Source: Dryocosmus kuriphilus (taxonomy: Eukaryota; Arthropoda; Insecta; Hymenoptera; Cynipidae). Taken from it: a stretch of 64,000 nt of DNA. Below the pieces are notes generated by a model. The model did no database searches. It was not told the origin of the DNA and saw only the letters and a program-made list of their open reading frames with translations. Numbering within the stretch: the stretch's first letter is position 1; each line of letters begins with the position of its first letter. The stretch lies in assembly GCA_038277395.1 (NCBI GenBank), contig CM076190.1, forward strand, positions 133,634,372 through 133,698,371, read 5' to 3'. Positions 22,850 to 34,610 of the stretch are shown piece by piece. The position numbers were made by a program, and so were the translations under genes.

Positions 22850-24385
22850 GGCATTGGGCGAGATGGAGCAGATGGTGGGGGCAGGGGTTACCTTCTGAGG
22901 CCTTAGGCGATCTAGAACAGGAAGTGGAGGATCAGGGGTAATCCTGTGGGGCCTTAGGCAAGCTAAAACAGAGTGGGGAATCAGGGATAAACTGTAACGG
23001 GGATTGGGAGGACAGAGGTGATCCTCTGGGGTTTTATGCGATCTCGAACATACAGTGGGGGCTGATTTTCTGAGGATTTTGACAAGCTAAAACAGGGAAT
23101 GGAGGACAAAAATTGATCCTCTGAGATCTTGGGTGAACTGAAACAGGTACTAAGAGATCAGGAGTGAGCTGCAACAGGGAGAGGGGTACTTTGGAGATTT
23201 AGACGAGCTGAACAGGGTGTGGGGGCTCCAGGGTGAGCTGTAACAGGGATTGGAGGGCAGGGGTGACCCTCTGGGGATTTTAGCAAGCTGAAACACGGAG
23301 TGGAGGGCTAAAGTTGATCCTCTTAGGACTCGGGCAAACTGAAACAGGAATTAAGAGATCACAAGTGAGCTGCAAATGAGACTAGGGGGTAAAGGTGATC
23401 CTCTGGAACCTTGGACGAACTGAAACAGGGAGTAAGAGATGAGGAGTTAGCTAAACAGGGAGTAGGGGGTCAGGGTGATCCTCTGGGGATTTAGGCGAGC
23501 TGAAACAGGGAGTGGAGGCGCAGAGGTGATTCTTTGGGGCCTTGGGCGAACTGAAACAAGGAGCAAGAGATCAGAAGTTAGCTAAACAGAGACTGAGGAG
23601 TCAGCCGTGATCCTCTGGGGATCTAGGCGAGCTGAAACAGGGAGTGGAGGAGCAGATGTGATTCTTTGGGGCCTTGGGCGAACTGAAACAAGGAGTAAGA
23701 GATCAGGAGTTAGCTAAACAGGGACTGAGGAGTCAGCCGTGATCCTCTGGGGATCTAGGCGAGCTGAAACAGGGAGTGGAGGAGCAGATGTGATTCTTTG
23801 GGGCCTTGGGCGAACTGAAACAAGGAGTAAGAGATCAGGAGTTAGCTAAACAGGGACTGAGGAGTCAGCCGTGATCCTCTGGGGATTTAGGCGAGCTGAA
23901 ACAGGGAGTGGAGGAGCAGAGGTGATCGGGCCTTAGGTGAACTGAAACAGGCACTAAGAGATCAGGAGTGAGCTGGAACAGGGATAGGAGATGGGGGGTA
24001 CTGATCCTCTGCAGACAGGGGTGACCCTCTGTGGGTTTTAGCAAGCTGAAACAGGGAATGGAGGGCTAAAGTTGATCCTCTTAGGACTTGGGCAAACTGA
24101 AACAGGAAGTAAGAGATCAGAAGTGAGCTGAAAATGAGAGTAGGGGGTAAAGGCGATCCTCTGGAACCTTGGACGAACTGAAATAGGGAGTAAGAGATCA
24201 GGAGTCAGCTAAACAGGGACTGGGGGGCGAGGGACGATCATCTAGGGATTTAGGCGAGCTGAAACAGAGAGTGGAGGAGCAGAGGTGATTCTTTGGGGCC
24301 TTGGGCGAACTGAAACAAGGAGTAAGAGATCAGGAGTGAGATGGAACAGGAAGTGGGAGATAAGGATGATTCTCTGGGTCTCATT
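22850..24385 (+). repeat. G-rich minisatellite, block 1
   Basis: The block is built of ~55-65-base units around GGCGAGCTGAAACAGGGAGT and GTGATCCTCTGGGG. In the middle three near-identical ~132-base higher-order units occur, with CCGTGATCCTCTGGGGAT at 23604, 23737 and 23869. No frame is open across it. Confidence 0.9.
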
Positions 24386-25440
24386 TGTAAACTTTTATTC
24401 AAGAATTATTCAGTTCTAAATGATTTCAAATTAATGAGTAAGCTATGAAGACTTTTAATTGGAAACTGTGCAATTTCAATTTTAAATTGCATAGTTGCTC
24501 ATGCTTCAATTAAACATTGTTAGAATTTAGGCGATTTGAATTCGAAATTGTCCGTTCTCGAAATTTCAATCTTAATCTATTTGATTTTGAATACATCGGT
24601 ATTAAAAGGCTTGAATCTTAACATTGCGCAATTTCGAAAAATTTGACTTTGAGCAAGAAAAGCTTTAATTGTGTAGTCTACAAATTATCCTAATACCCTC
24701 TCTTTCTATTTAAAATTGTTTTGTAACAAAATTTTTATCATTTTAAAAGAATTACTCAAAATTATACAATTTCACACGTTACTAGTTTAAAATTGTACAA
24801 CTAAAGTATTCTGCATTAAACGTCAGGAATTAAAAAACTGAGCACTGAAAAACTGGAAAACTCACCATTTGAATTTAAAAACGATCACAAAAATAAAATC
24901 AAGATAGAATCATTCCATATTCGGGAATTTCGATTTTGAAAAGCTTACATATTTAGAATGTACTGTTTGAAAAATCAAATAACTTTAGACTGAAATATTT
25001 AAAATTGTTCGGTTTGAAATTTAAATCGTCAAGCAAGTTTGAATGATTTACAATTTGAAGTTTTGAATATTTTTTACAGAATCTGAAACGGTACAACTTA
25101 AAAAACTTTAAAAATCAAATTTTTTGGTATTAAAATTTGTTAAATCTTGAGGATTTTAAGTCGCAATTGCTTAAATGCAAAGCCTATTAATTTTAAATTG
25201 TCTGAATCGTAAAAAAATTCAGCCTGAAATTCTTCCATTTTTAAATAGATCCACGAAATAAAGCTTAAAATGCAAACACAAACACACACTAGATTCAAGT
25301 TTTAATCTCAAAAATTTTAAATGTTTCGATACAAAACTACTCACAGTTTACAATTCCAAGTTCTTTTCTTTCGAAAGGTTTGAATTTCAAATTATTCAAT
25401 ATTGAACACTATAAAGTTCAAATTTTTAAACAATTAAGTA
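24386..25440. other. AT-rich segment interrupting the minisatellite
   Basis: About 1.05 kb of AT-rich sequence similar in texture to 8560-9540 separates two blocks of the same minisatellite. It is either an old insertion or a segment between independently amplified blocks. I see no inverted termini, target duplication or gene. Confidence 0.5.
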
Positions 25441-26487
25441 CTTGGGTGAGCTGAACAGGTAGTGGGGGCAAAGGTGATCCTCTAGGGCCTCGGGCGAGCT
25501 AAAATAGGGAGTGGAAGGATCAGAGATGAGCTGGAACAGGGAACTGGGAGAAAGGCTGAGCATTTGGTACCTTAAAAGCGCTGGAACAGAAGTGGGGGAG
25601 CAGTGATTCTCTGCGGCCTTGGGTGACATGAAACAGGAAGTGCGGGGGGCAAAATTATTCTCTAGGCTATGGCCTTCGGCGAGCTAACATAGGGAGTGGA
25701 GACATCAGAAATGAGCTGGAACAGGGAATTGAGAGAAAGGCTGAGTATTTGGTGCCTTAAAAAAATGTGAAACAGGAGTGGGGGAGCAGTGATTCTCTGT
25801 AGCCTTGGGTGACCTGAAATAGGAAGTGCGGGGGGCAAAATTATCCTCTGGGCCATGGCCTTCGGCGAGCTAAAATAAGGAGTGGAGGGATCAGAAATAA
25901 GCTGGAACAGGAAACTGGAGGACGGGCTGAGCATTTGGGGCCTTAAGAATCCTGGAAAAAGGGGTGGGAGGAATGATTCTCTGTGGCATTGGGCGACCTG
26001 AAAATGGGAGTGCGGGGGGCGAAATTATCCTCTAGGCTATGGCCTTCGGCGAGCTAAAATAGGTAGTGCAGGGATAAGAGATGAGTTGGAACAGGACACT
26101 GGGGGACGGGCTGAGCATTTGGTGCCTTGAGAGAACTGGAACAGGAGTGGGGAAACAGTGATTCTCTGTGGGCTTGGGCGACCTGAAACTGGGAGTGGGG
26201 GGATGAAACTTTAGGCTAGGGCCTTCGGCGAGCTAAAATAGGGAGTGGAGGGACCAGAGATGAGCTGGAACAGGAAGAAACCTGGAACGGGGGGGGGGGG
26301 GGAGTGATTATCTGGGGTCTTGGGCGACATGAAACTGGGAATGGGGGGAAAAAATGATCCTCTGGGGCCTTGGGTGAGCTGAAATATGGAGTAGGGGGCA
26401 GGAATGGTTCTCTGGAAACTTTGGCTAGCTGAAACTGGGACTAAGGGACAAAAGTGATCCTCTGGGGCCTCGGAGAAGCCGAGAGAG
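25441..26487 (+). repeat. G-rich minisatellite, block 2
   Basis: This is related to block 1, but the higher-order period is ~183 bases: GGCCTTCGGCGAGCTAA starts at 25671, 25857, 26041 and 26220. It includes a G run of about 14 at 26289-26302. No coding capacity. Confidence 0.9.
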
Positions 26488-27512
26488 GGAGAACTTCCTT
26501 AACCTACTAACGGTAAGCAACTAATAAGACTACGATTTTAAAATGAAAAATACATAATTCGTTTGAGGAAATTATAGTCTTGCTGAAGGAAGGAACTCTA
26601 CTTAAAATATATAGAGCTATTAGAAACCCCATAACTTGACGTGACTCGCACAAAAGGGAAAGAGTTCGAAAACCTTAAATATTGCCTCCTTAGTCAGACG
26701 GAAGATAATCGAATAGTCTAAATAAAAACCATTATTCAAATTGAGTCTTATATTTTTGAAGCATATTAACTTTGAACTTTAAATTGTTACGAAATATTTT
26801 ACTAGATACTATTAACAAATTCTCCGATGGTAAGGACTGTCATTGAGGATTATTAATGTTACTGCCTGATCAGCATAAGCAAACCAAAAGGTAATAGTTG
26901 TTCAGATTACAAGAGCGTGGCTTTAGATTAAATTAATTTATGGGCGGATTTCCTTGATCGCAAATATTCCCCTCCTGGAGAGCGATAATTGTCAAATGGA
27001 ATCTAGACCCGGGCATTAATTAGTTGTTTCCATAATTCCTGTTCCAATCTGTAACTCGCAGAGTCGGCCGCACGTGGAATAATTTATTGGGGATTCGGTG
27101 ATCGCGCCCTAATCGCAGAGATTGGGGCTCGCTCTTTGAATGCAAATGGTGGCTGGTGGAGCAATTCCCATGTAAAATGCATGCAAAGGGGCACTCGCAC
27201 ATTATTCTGTTGCGAATCTGCGTCAAAATTGAATTCTTGAATAAAAGGGAATTTATGACGAAGAACGAGTGATCAGGGTTTTGATTTTTTAGCCTCCTTC
27301 AAGGATTCGCAATCCGTATTCAACTAATATATACAATTATACACTGTCACAAATTTCGCTAATTTTGCTGCTGAAATTTACTCGAAAACATTAGAAAGCA
27401 TGCGATTATTTAATTATTTGAACGGAAAAATACCCGAAAAAGGTGAATAAATATCAATGTTGCTGTAATAATTGTCAAAATTGTACAGGAAAAATTGGAC
27501 AAGAATTGTCAA
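26488..27512. other. Single-copy-looking sequence, no gene recognised
   Basis: The sequence is less repetitive than its surroundings. A sub-stretch at about 26940-27240 has balanced composition with CACGTGG, ATTAATTAG and ATGCAAAT-like words. I see no open frame with coding character. It could be host regulatory or intergenic DNA. Confidence 0.4.
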
Positions 27513-28599
27513 AAAGATAATTATCCTTCTTGCTGATTTAAAACTGAACCTAAAACTGTGAGTCCTTTTTCCAAAGCACATTCATCAAGTTTAATGAAGA
27601 GATTCTAAAAAAATCCTGAAACTATTTTAATTTGTTTTATACAAGGTCGAAAATAAAAGCAGAATTATAAAAAAAATGGTTTGTCCTACGATAAGATTAA
27701 TAGAGATTCTTTAATCTTTAATGAAATAGACGAAATAATCTGCGCGTTTCACTTTCAATCGTAAATCATTGAGAATAATGATCACGTCGAATTTTGAACG
27801 TTGAGCACGTGGCTCTAACCGCCGAGTAAATACGATGATGAGTGATAAATAGGACGTGAAAGAGACACTCTTTATTTTACCAATTATTCATTTATTCATA
27901 ATTAGTGGGCACAGGAGCGACAACCTCTTTGTATTTCTACCATTTAAACTTAAATAGCAAGGCAAAGAAAAATTGTGTGGTCGAAATGTAAACATTTTGG
28001 AAACAAACATTTAAAATCCAGAACAAATTATTCGTAATAATAATCTTGATGTGTTCGAAACTAATATATTCTGTTCGCAGTGAAGCTTTTGCTTTTTTAT
28101 TCCTTTTTCAACCAAACAGTTGACTTTTCAACAAAGAAATTACTTTTTATCCAAAAATGTAATAGCTTAATTTTCAGTCAAAATTAGTGAATTTTCAACC
28201 AAATCGTTGAATTTTCAGTCAAAAAAGATCACTTCTTAATAAAAAGATGAACGAAATTACTTTTGAGCCGAAAACGACTTTTGTCAACCAAAAATAGTTG
28301 GTTCTTATATGCGGTTCTTATTAATTTAGTCCAAATTTAAGTAAAAAAGGAGAAAAATGTGAAGTTTCTCGAAAATAGGAGAATTATTCAAAAAAAGGGA
28401 AAAACAGAGGAATACGAGGTAGACTATGAAACCTGAAATTAAATTTATGACCACAAATATTTTGTAATGCCTTAAAATCTTTTCAAAAATCACTTAAAAT
28501 CTCTTGAAATTCTTTGAGATTTTAAAAAATGTTTTAAAATCTATTAAAATACTTTTAAATTCATTAAAATAATTTTTAATCTTCCGCGGTTTTTCTCTT

Positions 28600-30410
28600 C
28601 AAATAATTAAACGTACTTTTCCTGCAAAACTGGCAATTTTTCGCAATTCTTTTCCAATTTTTCTTATGAAATTTTGGAACTTATACAAAATTTTCCCCAT
28701 TTTAATTATGAAATATACTTTTCCTATAAAACTGTCCACTTTTTCCAATTTGTAACCAATTTTTCCTTCACAATTTTGGGTAATTATTTCAAAAAAGATA
28801 AATTTATTCAGTTTTCTCAGAATTTTTCCCAATTCGTACCCAATTTTTCCTTTGCAAGTTTAGGTAATTGTTCCAACAAAATAAGAGATTTAAAATTGAA
28901 AAATCCACTTGAAGAGCTCCTCGATGAAGTAGCAGAAAACAAGCCTTCATTTCTTCGATCGTCTCTTTATTAAAACATTTGGAAAAGATTTTTCCTCGAG
29001 TTTTTTCTTCTGGTCTTACGATCATTTTTAAAATTCAAAAAGACAAAACACTTCCTTAAAAGAGAAGAAAAATATCTTTATCCTTCTTGAAATGACATAT
29101 TTGACGACGTTTTGACCCTAAAATCTGTGGGTCTTCCTCACGCCCCATTAAAATCTCCAAAACTTGAAGCATATCGCAATGAAAAAATCATGTTATTGGT
29201 ACCCTCAAAAATTGGCGAGGGACCAATATTACATTGAAATTACATTCTTAATGCATAAGCATTTAAAATTAAGAATTGTGTAAGACGGAAACAAAAAACA
29301 TTAAATACAGAAATTTTTAGTTTTTATTTAGTTTTTAAAATTTTTAAATTTTTTTTAGAAATTTTTTTTACTTAAGCAGACATTTATTCCGTTTTTTTGG
29401 ATATTTTTCTAATTCGATTATGAATCCTACAAAGGTAGAAAATTTTTCCAACTCATGTCCGATTTTTCCTATATATTTTTAAAAATTAAATTATTCCAGA
29501 AAAATCGACACTTATTCATTTTTTTCGAAATTATTTTCGTTTCAATTATGAAATAAACTTGTTCTATAAAAATGGGCATTTTTCCCTATTCTTGTCCAAT
29601 TTTTCCCACACAATTTTGGCAATTATTCCAGAAAAATGGAAATTTATTCACTTTTTTCGGATTTTTTTTCATTCAAATAATTACATGTACTTTTCCTGCA
29701 AAGTTAGCAATTTTTTCCAATTCTTATACAATTTTGAAAATTAATCCAGCAAAATAGAAATTTATTCATTTTTAAAAATTTTTCCCATTTAAATTATGAA
29801 ATATACTTTTCCTATAAAACTGTCAACTTTTCCCAATTTGTATCAAATTTTTCCTTTACAATTTTGGGTAATTATTTATAACGAAAGAGAAATTTATTCA
29901 GTTTTTTTTGAATTTTCCCCATTTTCATTATGAAATATACTTTCCCTACAAACTGGCAACTTTTCCCAATTCGTACCTAATTTTCCTATAAATTTTTGAT
30001 AATTGTTACAACAAAATAGAAATTTATTCCGTTTTTTTTCGGATTTTTTTACAATTCTATTACGAAATATACTTTTCTTATAAAACTGGAACTTTTACCA
30101 ATTCGTACCCCATTTTTCCTTTACCAATTCTTGTCCAATTTTTCCTATACAATTTTGGAAATTATTTCAGCAAAATTGAAATTTATTCACTTTTTTCGGG
30201 TCTTTTTCCGTTCAAATAATTAAATGTACTTTTCCTGCAAAACTAAAATTTTTTCCCAATTCTTGTCCAATTTTTCCTATACAATTTTGGAAATTATTCC
30301 AAAATTTTCCTCACTTCAATTATGAAATATACTTTTCCTACAAAACTGTCAACTTTTCCCAATTCGTAACCAATTTTTCCTTTACAATTTTGGGCAATTG
30401 TTCCAACAAA
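28600..30410. repeat. Diverged ~130-bp tandem repeat
   Basis: Units contain TATACTTTTCCTATAAAACTG, cut to its core ACTTTTCCTATAAAACTG, then AACTTTTCCCAATT and TTTACAATTTTGGG. Cores recur near 28613, 28713, 29690, 29804, 29936, 30068, 30227 and 30329. Short open frames across it are accidental products of the repeat. It forms the interior of the 27513-31910 inverted-repeat element. Confidence 0.75.
29104..29142 (-). other. Solo PLE 3'-end signature, degenerate hammerhead-like hairpin
   Basis: The minus strand reads TGAGGAAGACCC, loop, GGGTCAAAACGTCGTC. The five-base GACCC/GGGTC stem followed by AAAAC and GTCGTC matches the stem II-GAAAC-stem III order of the PLE1 motif, with GAAAC changed to AAAAC. 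No RT or endonuclease is nearby. I read it as the remnant of a PLE terminal region. Confidence 0.4.
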
Positions 30411-30436
30411 ATCTTATCGTATGACAAACCATTTAA

Positions 30437-31776
30437 GGGATTACATGGGTTTCGAGGTGGGTCAAGCTGGCAGAACCATTTTTGAAAATCATAATCATTC
30501 ATAGGGCAAAATTAAGGGCTCATTTAGGGCTAATTTAATGCCACATTCCCGAATTTAGGGCTCCTTATTTTCATTAAAAAAACGCTGGTTCTGCCAGCAT
30601 GACGTCAAACTAGCAGAACCACTACCAGAATCAATGCAGCTGCTAAGTTGTCTCTGTTACCATAATTTAGGGCTCATTTAGGGCTCCAACTTTAGCCAAA
30701 AAAAATGTTCATTTTTTCCTTTTTTTTTTTAAATAATCGCTGGTTCTGCCAGCTTGACGTCAAGCTAGCAGAACCACTACCAGAATCAATGCAGCTGCTA
30801 AGTTGTCTCTGTTACCATAATTTAGGGCTCATTTAGGGCTCTAACTTTAACCAACAAAATTTTCATTTTTCCCTTTTTTCTTTTTAAATTATCGCTGGTT
30901 CTGTCAGCTTGACGTCAAGCTGGCAAAACCAGCGTCTTTTTAATGAAAATAAGGAGCCCTAAATTCGGGGATGCGGAATTAAATTAGCCCTAAATGAGAC
31001 CTTAATTTTGCTCTATGAGTGATTGTGTTATTCAAAAATGGTTCTGCCAGCTTGACCCACCTTGGGTTTCGAAGGTTGAAGAAGCATATTTTCTCTGTTT
31101 CTTATATAATAAATAAAAAAATTTATTCAAAATTTTAAGCATATAAAAGAGCAACATTTAAACAATATTTTATCAAATTTTCGTTAACAAATTTGGAAAA
31201 TTCAACCGCTGGGACCTGGTTTCCGGAGACCCCTAAAAAAAGTCCTTGTGGTGGTTTGGATAACTCATGATAGCTTTATCCGAAATTAAAAAACTAAATT
31301 TTTTCTCTTCGTAGATAAATATAGCTCATCATTGAGCGAAGGATTTTTAAAAAAATTGAAATTTGAATTTTTAGCACAGTTATATACAAAACAGTATAAT
31401 TTTTGGTACAATTTACACTACGTATCGCACAAAGACTTTCATTCAATCACTAGCCAAACCTATTTTGAAGAAGTGTGCAAAATTTCAATACGATCGGTGA
31501 ATTCGTTTTTGAGAAATCGTCTCCACCGATTTCAAAAATAGAGTTTTTAGAAAAAAAAGCGATTAAAGTTAGTAGAAATAAAATGAAGAAAAAAATTTTT
31601 TTAACTCACTCATGAGAGACATTAAAAAAATTTTTTTAAACATTTAAAATTTAAATACTTGAATTAAAAATTTGTTAAAGTTTAAAAATTTAAGATACAA
31701 AATTTTGTTTAACTTTTTAACTTACTTAATTTAAAAAAAAACGGATTTTTTGAAATTTTCAAACCCATGTAACCCC
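30437..31776. mobile_element. Inverted-repeat element with probable TTAA target (Kolobok/piggyBac-like)
   Basis: The left end GGGATTACATGGGTTT and the right end AAACCCATGTAACCCC are inverted copies. The left flank is TTAA (30433-30436); the right flank is TTCA (31777-31780), one base off. It sits between two blocks of the outer inverted-repeat element. Its left arm is split by the 608-bp element at 30455. The interior AT-rich sequence (including 31332-31541) has no convincing gene. Confidence 0.45.
30455..31062. mobile_element. 608-bp element with 9-bp target duplication and internal repeats
   Basis: Termini AGGTGGGTCAAGCTGGCAG and its exact complement bound it. TGGGTTTCG is duplicated at 30446-30454 and 31063-31071. 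Inside are two copies and part of a third copy of a ~150-bp unit, each opening with an imperfect palindrome GCTGGTTCTGCCAGC...AGCAGAACC centred on TGACGTCA. TTTAGGGCTCATTTAGGGC motifs repeat as well. A 9-bp duplication with repeated sub-terminal structure suggests a MULE-like non-autonomous element; the superfamily is an inference. Confidence 0.75.
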
Positions 31777-31910
31777 TTCAGACAATTAAATCGTGCTTTT
31801 ATTTTCGACCTTGTATAAAAAAAATTATGATATTTTTTTATTTTCACGTCAATGACTGCGGAGTGAGATCTGCGTCTTCCAACAATCAGCAAGAAGGATA
31901 ATTATCTTTT

Positions 31911-32308
31911 ATGGGCGACAGTAAATGCTCCTATCGCGCAAGTATGTGCAGGTTGATAAAAAAGAAAAAGAAAAAATAAAAAATTCAAGCGAGTGTCTCG
32001 CTTGCGTGAGAGTGTCCAACCACGAACGTCTAATTATCTTAAAATAATTATATTCTCATGGCACCGCTTCCGTCAGTGGATGAACACTTCACTCTAAAGG
32101 CGAACCCAAGAACCTTGAGAATTTTATGAAGATCTTTACTCTTCTTAGTCTACTTTTAATCTAAATGAGACTGTCTTCTGAGCCGAGGGTGTCTGAGCCA
32201 CTATTCTGAGCTACAAATGACTCAGACTCACCTGGCTTTTACCAGAAGAGAAGGAACGCGCGCCTCAGCGCGCGGAGATGATTCCTATTTATTTTTTTAA
32301 TTCTGTTT
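31911..32308. other. Mixed-composition flank, no gene seen
   Basis: This stretch lies between the inverted-repeat nest and the LINE insertion. It includes a GC-rich imperfect palindrome (CGCGCGCCTCAGCGCGCG near 32259). No frame of note. Confidence 0.4.
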
Positions 32309-32324
32309 AAGAATAAAATTTGAA

Positions 32325-33424
32325 TGTGATGGCAGAGGACGAAGAAGGGATGACAGGATTAATCACAGGATTGGGAAAAATATTTGGATAGGAAAAAGTT
32401 GAAGTTAAATGAAGAAAAGACAAAGATAATGAGATTTAGAAAAGGAGGGGGAAGAAAAAAAGTATGGAGTGGGAGGTGGAAGGAAATAAAGATAGAAGGG
32501 GTAAAGGAGTTTCAATATTTGGGGTATACAGTACAGAATAATGGAGATCATAGAGCGCATTTGAGAGAAAGGATAAAGAAAGCGGCAGGGGTAATGAAAC
32601 AGATATCGGGCATAGGGAAAAGAAGATTCAAGAAAGATTGGGAAAGAAGAATGTGGCTATTTGATACACTAGTATGGCCGGTATTAGGATATGGAGCAGA
32701 GATATGGGGATGGAAGGAAAGGAAGGATATTGAAAGGTTATAAGAAAGGTATATACGATAGACGCTAGGGGTAGACTGGAGAACGCCTGGATATATGGTG
32801 AGAGAAGAAGCGCAAAGGGAGAAATTATGTATTAAAGCAGTGAAAAGGACATGGAAATTTGAGGAGAAGTTGAGAGAGGGAAGGGGTGGGGAGTTGGCAA
32901 GAAAGTGTTTAAGGGAAGTGGAGGAGAGGAGAGGGTGGAGAATGGAATTGTCGAGATTGGAAGAAGAAAGAAAGGAGTTTCTTAAAGATAGAGGTATAAG
33001 AGAGGGGTCAGGAGTAAACTTTGAAGAAGTGGAGAGAAAGGATAGGGAAAGACAATTAATAGAAAGATGGGAGATGATTGACAGATCGAATTATAATAAA
33101 CGGTATAAGATGATAAAAACAGGAAGGACTACCAAAGTATTCAAGAAAGGGGTGGGGAGAGAAAAGATGGATAAGAATAGCAAGATTTAGATTGGGCAAC
33201 GAAGTAAGGGAAGGGATGTACTGGGAAAAAAAGAAGAACAGAGAATGCAGATTATGTAAATGGGAAGAGGAAACATGGGAGCATGTATGGGATGGATGTA
33301 GAAGAGGAAATGAAGATAAAGGAAGCTGGCAGGAAAATGTGGGTAAGATTTTAGGAGAGGAAGGTATGGGGGAAGAATGGATGAAAGAATTGGAAGGGGC
33401 TAAAGGAATGAGTAAGGAGAAGTG
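32325..33424 (+). pseudogene. LINE reverse transcriptase C-terminal part with CCHC motif
   Basis: The reading begins with VMAEDEEGM (the residues right after the ADD catalytic motif). After a one-base shift near 32378 it continues with KLKLNEEKTKIMRF and FQYLGYTVQNNG, then IGKRRFKKDWERRMWLFDTL and YGAEIWGWKERKD. TAA at 32741-32743 and TAG at 32758-32760 interrupt it. It resumes as TLGVDWRTPGYMVREEAQRE. Another shift near 33150-33160 leads to the C-terminal block CRLCKWEEETWEHVWDGC, a C-x2-C-x8-H-x4-C nucleic-acid-binding knuckle. Two stops and two frameshifts show an old copy. I recognise the family as a common insect LINE but cannot place its clade with certainty. Confidence 0.8.
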
Positions 33425-33685
33425 AAAGTGTAAGGAACGGAAAGCACATAGAAAGGTATAAATTGTAAATAGATATAAGAATAGTATAAGCAATTAAGAT
33501 AAGGTTAAGAAATGGAGCGCACAGTCGCTCGATGTAGAAGTCAATATGTAGAGGTAAAATAGTGTAAGGTAAAAATAATGTAAATAATAAATGTAAGAAA
33601 ATATAGTCATAGATAGATATATAGCAAAAGATGTATGATTGAAACGGAGGCATGTAAACCCTTAGGGGACACATTATGAATAAAG
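32325..33685 (+). mobile_element. 5'-truncated LINE with 16-bp target duplication
   Basis: AAGAATAAAATTTGAA occurs at 32309-32324 and again at 33686-33701, immediately outside a LINE body. The body begins inside the RT domain just after the catalytic motif and ends with a 3' region rich in AT, closing with GAATAAAG. 5' truncation plus a target duplication of this length is typical of target-primed reverse transcription. The same family occurs at 62480-64000 on the other strand. Confidence 0.85.
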
Positions 33686-33701
33686 AAGAATAAAATTTGA
33701 A

Positions 33702-34600
33702 ATATTATAATTAAATTACATATTTTTGTTTAAATTCTGCTTTACAATAATCCTTTAAGTATTTCGAAATCTTACGAAATTCCTTGAAAAACGTTGAAAT
33801 CCCTTAAAATTAGTGTAAATGTTTGAAAAATCGTTTAAATCTTCTAAAATCCCATAAAATCCTTTGAAAAGCTTTCAAATATATGTTTGGAAATCTTGGA
33901 AAACTTTGAAATCTTTTCAAATCCCGTGAAATTTTTCTACAATCTGACGAAATCGATTAAAATTGAAAAATTAAAGGACGAGTTTATCCATACATTCAAA
34001 AATTTGACTCCGCCGGTCCTGGAAAAATGTATTTTGTCACTTTGCTGGAAAATAGACGGAGTTTTATTTCTCTAACGAAAGAGTAAATTGGGAAAAGAAA
34101 TTATTGCTCCGTGAAATCTTTAGTCTTTTATGGAAATATTACTTTTTTTTATCAAACCAAATATTCAATGTTTAAAGAAAATATATTTTTTTTTTTGGCA
34201 ATTAGGATCTAACATTTATAGTCATATATTTTTTTTTGTTAAACATTCATTTTTAATTGAAAAATAATTTCGTTGTTGTTGAAAATTCAAATCGAGTGAA
34301 ATCTTTAGAATCGTTAGAGACCCTTTGAAATTTTCTTTTCTTTTATTTATTTAACAAATTGTTTAATTTCTCACAGGTTTTAAAATAGATTTCAAAATAT
34401 TTTTAAATTTTTCAAACGATTTTAAGTGGTTTCAAGTGATGTGAAGGAATTTCATGGAACTTTAAAGGATTTTAAAATCTTTTAAAGTATTTCAAAAGAT
34501 ATAAAATATTTTAAAGAAATTGCTCATGTTCTCTTAACTTTAATTATATGGAAGATAAATTTTTTATCTCAGGTAGATTAAAGGCTATCAAAATTCTTAA
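33702..34600. repeat. GATTTCA-type repeat, mostly in reverse orientation
   Basis: Units such as GAAATCTTTTCAAATCCC and the forward form near 34430-34520 continue the window-wide degenerate repeat. No gene. Confidence 0.6.
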
Positions 34601-34610
34601 AGAAAAAAAA

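Larger units (their letters stand above)
27513..31910. mobile_element. Outer inverted-repeat element (4.4 kb) with nested insertions
   Basis: Three blocks recur in mirrored order: AAGATAATTATCCTTCTTGC (27514; mirrored at 31882-31908), TTTTATACAAGGTCGAAAAT (27635; mirrored at 31795-31821), and ATGGTTTGTCCTACGATAAG (27676; mirrored at 30411-30432). The right-hand copies of the second and third blocks are separated by a later insertion at 30437-31776. Arms are short and diverged. No transposase is visible, and a target duplication was not found. I infer an old non-autonomous inverted-repeat element. Confidence 0.5.

Noticed and set aside
31332..31541. 69-codon plus-strand frame
   Set aside because: It starts without ATG in AT-rich interior sequence of an inverted-repeat element and shows no domain.
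33056..33674. Minus-strand Phe/Leu/Ser-rich frames
   Set aside because: Antisense shadows of the LINE at 32325-33685.
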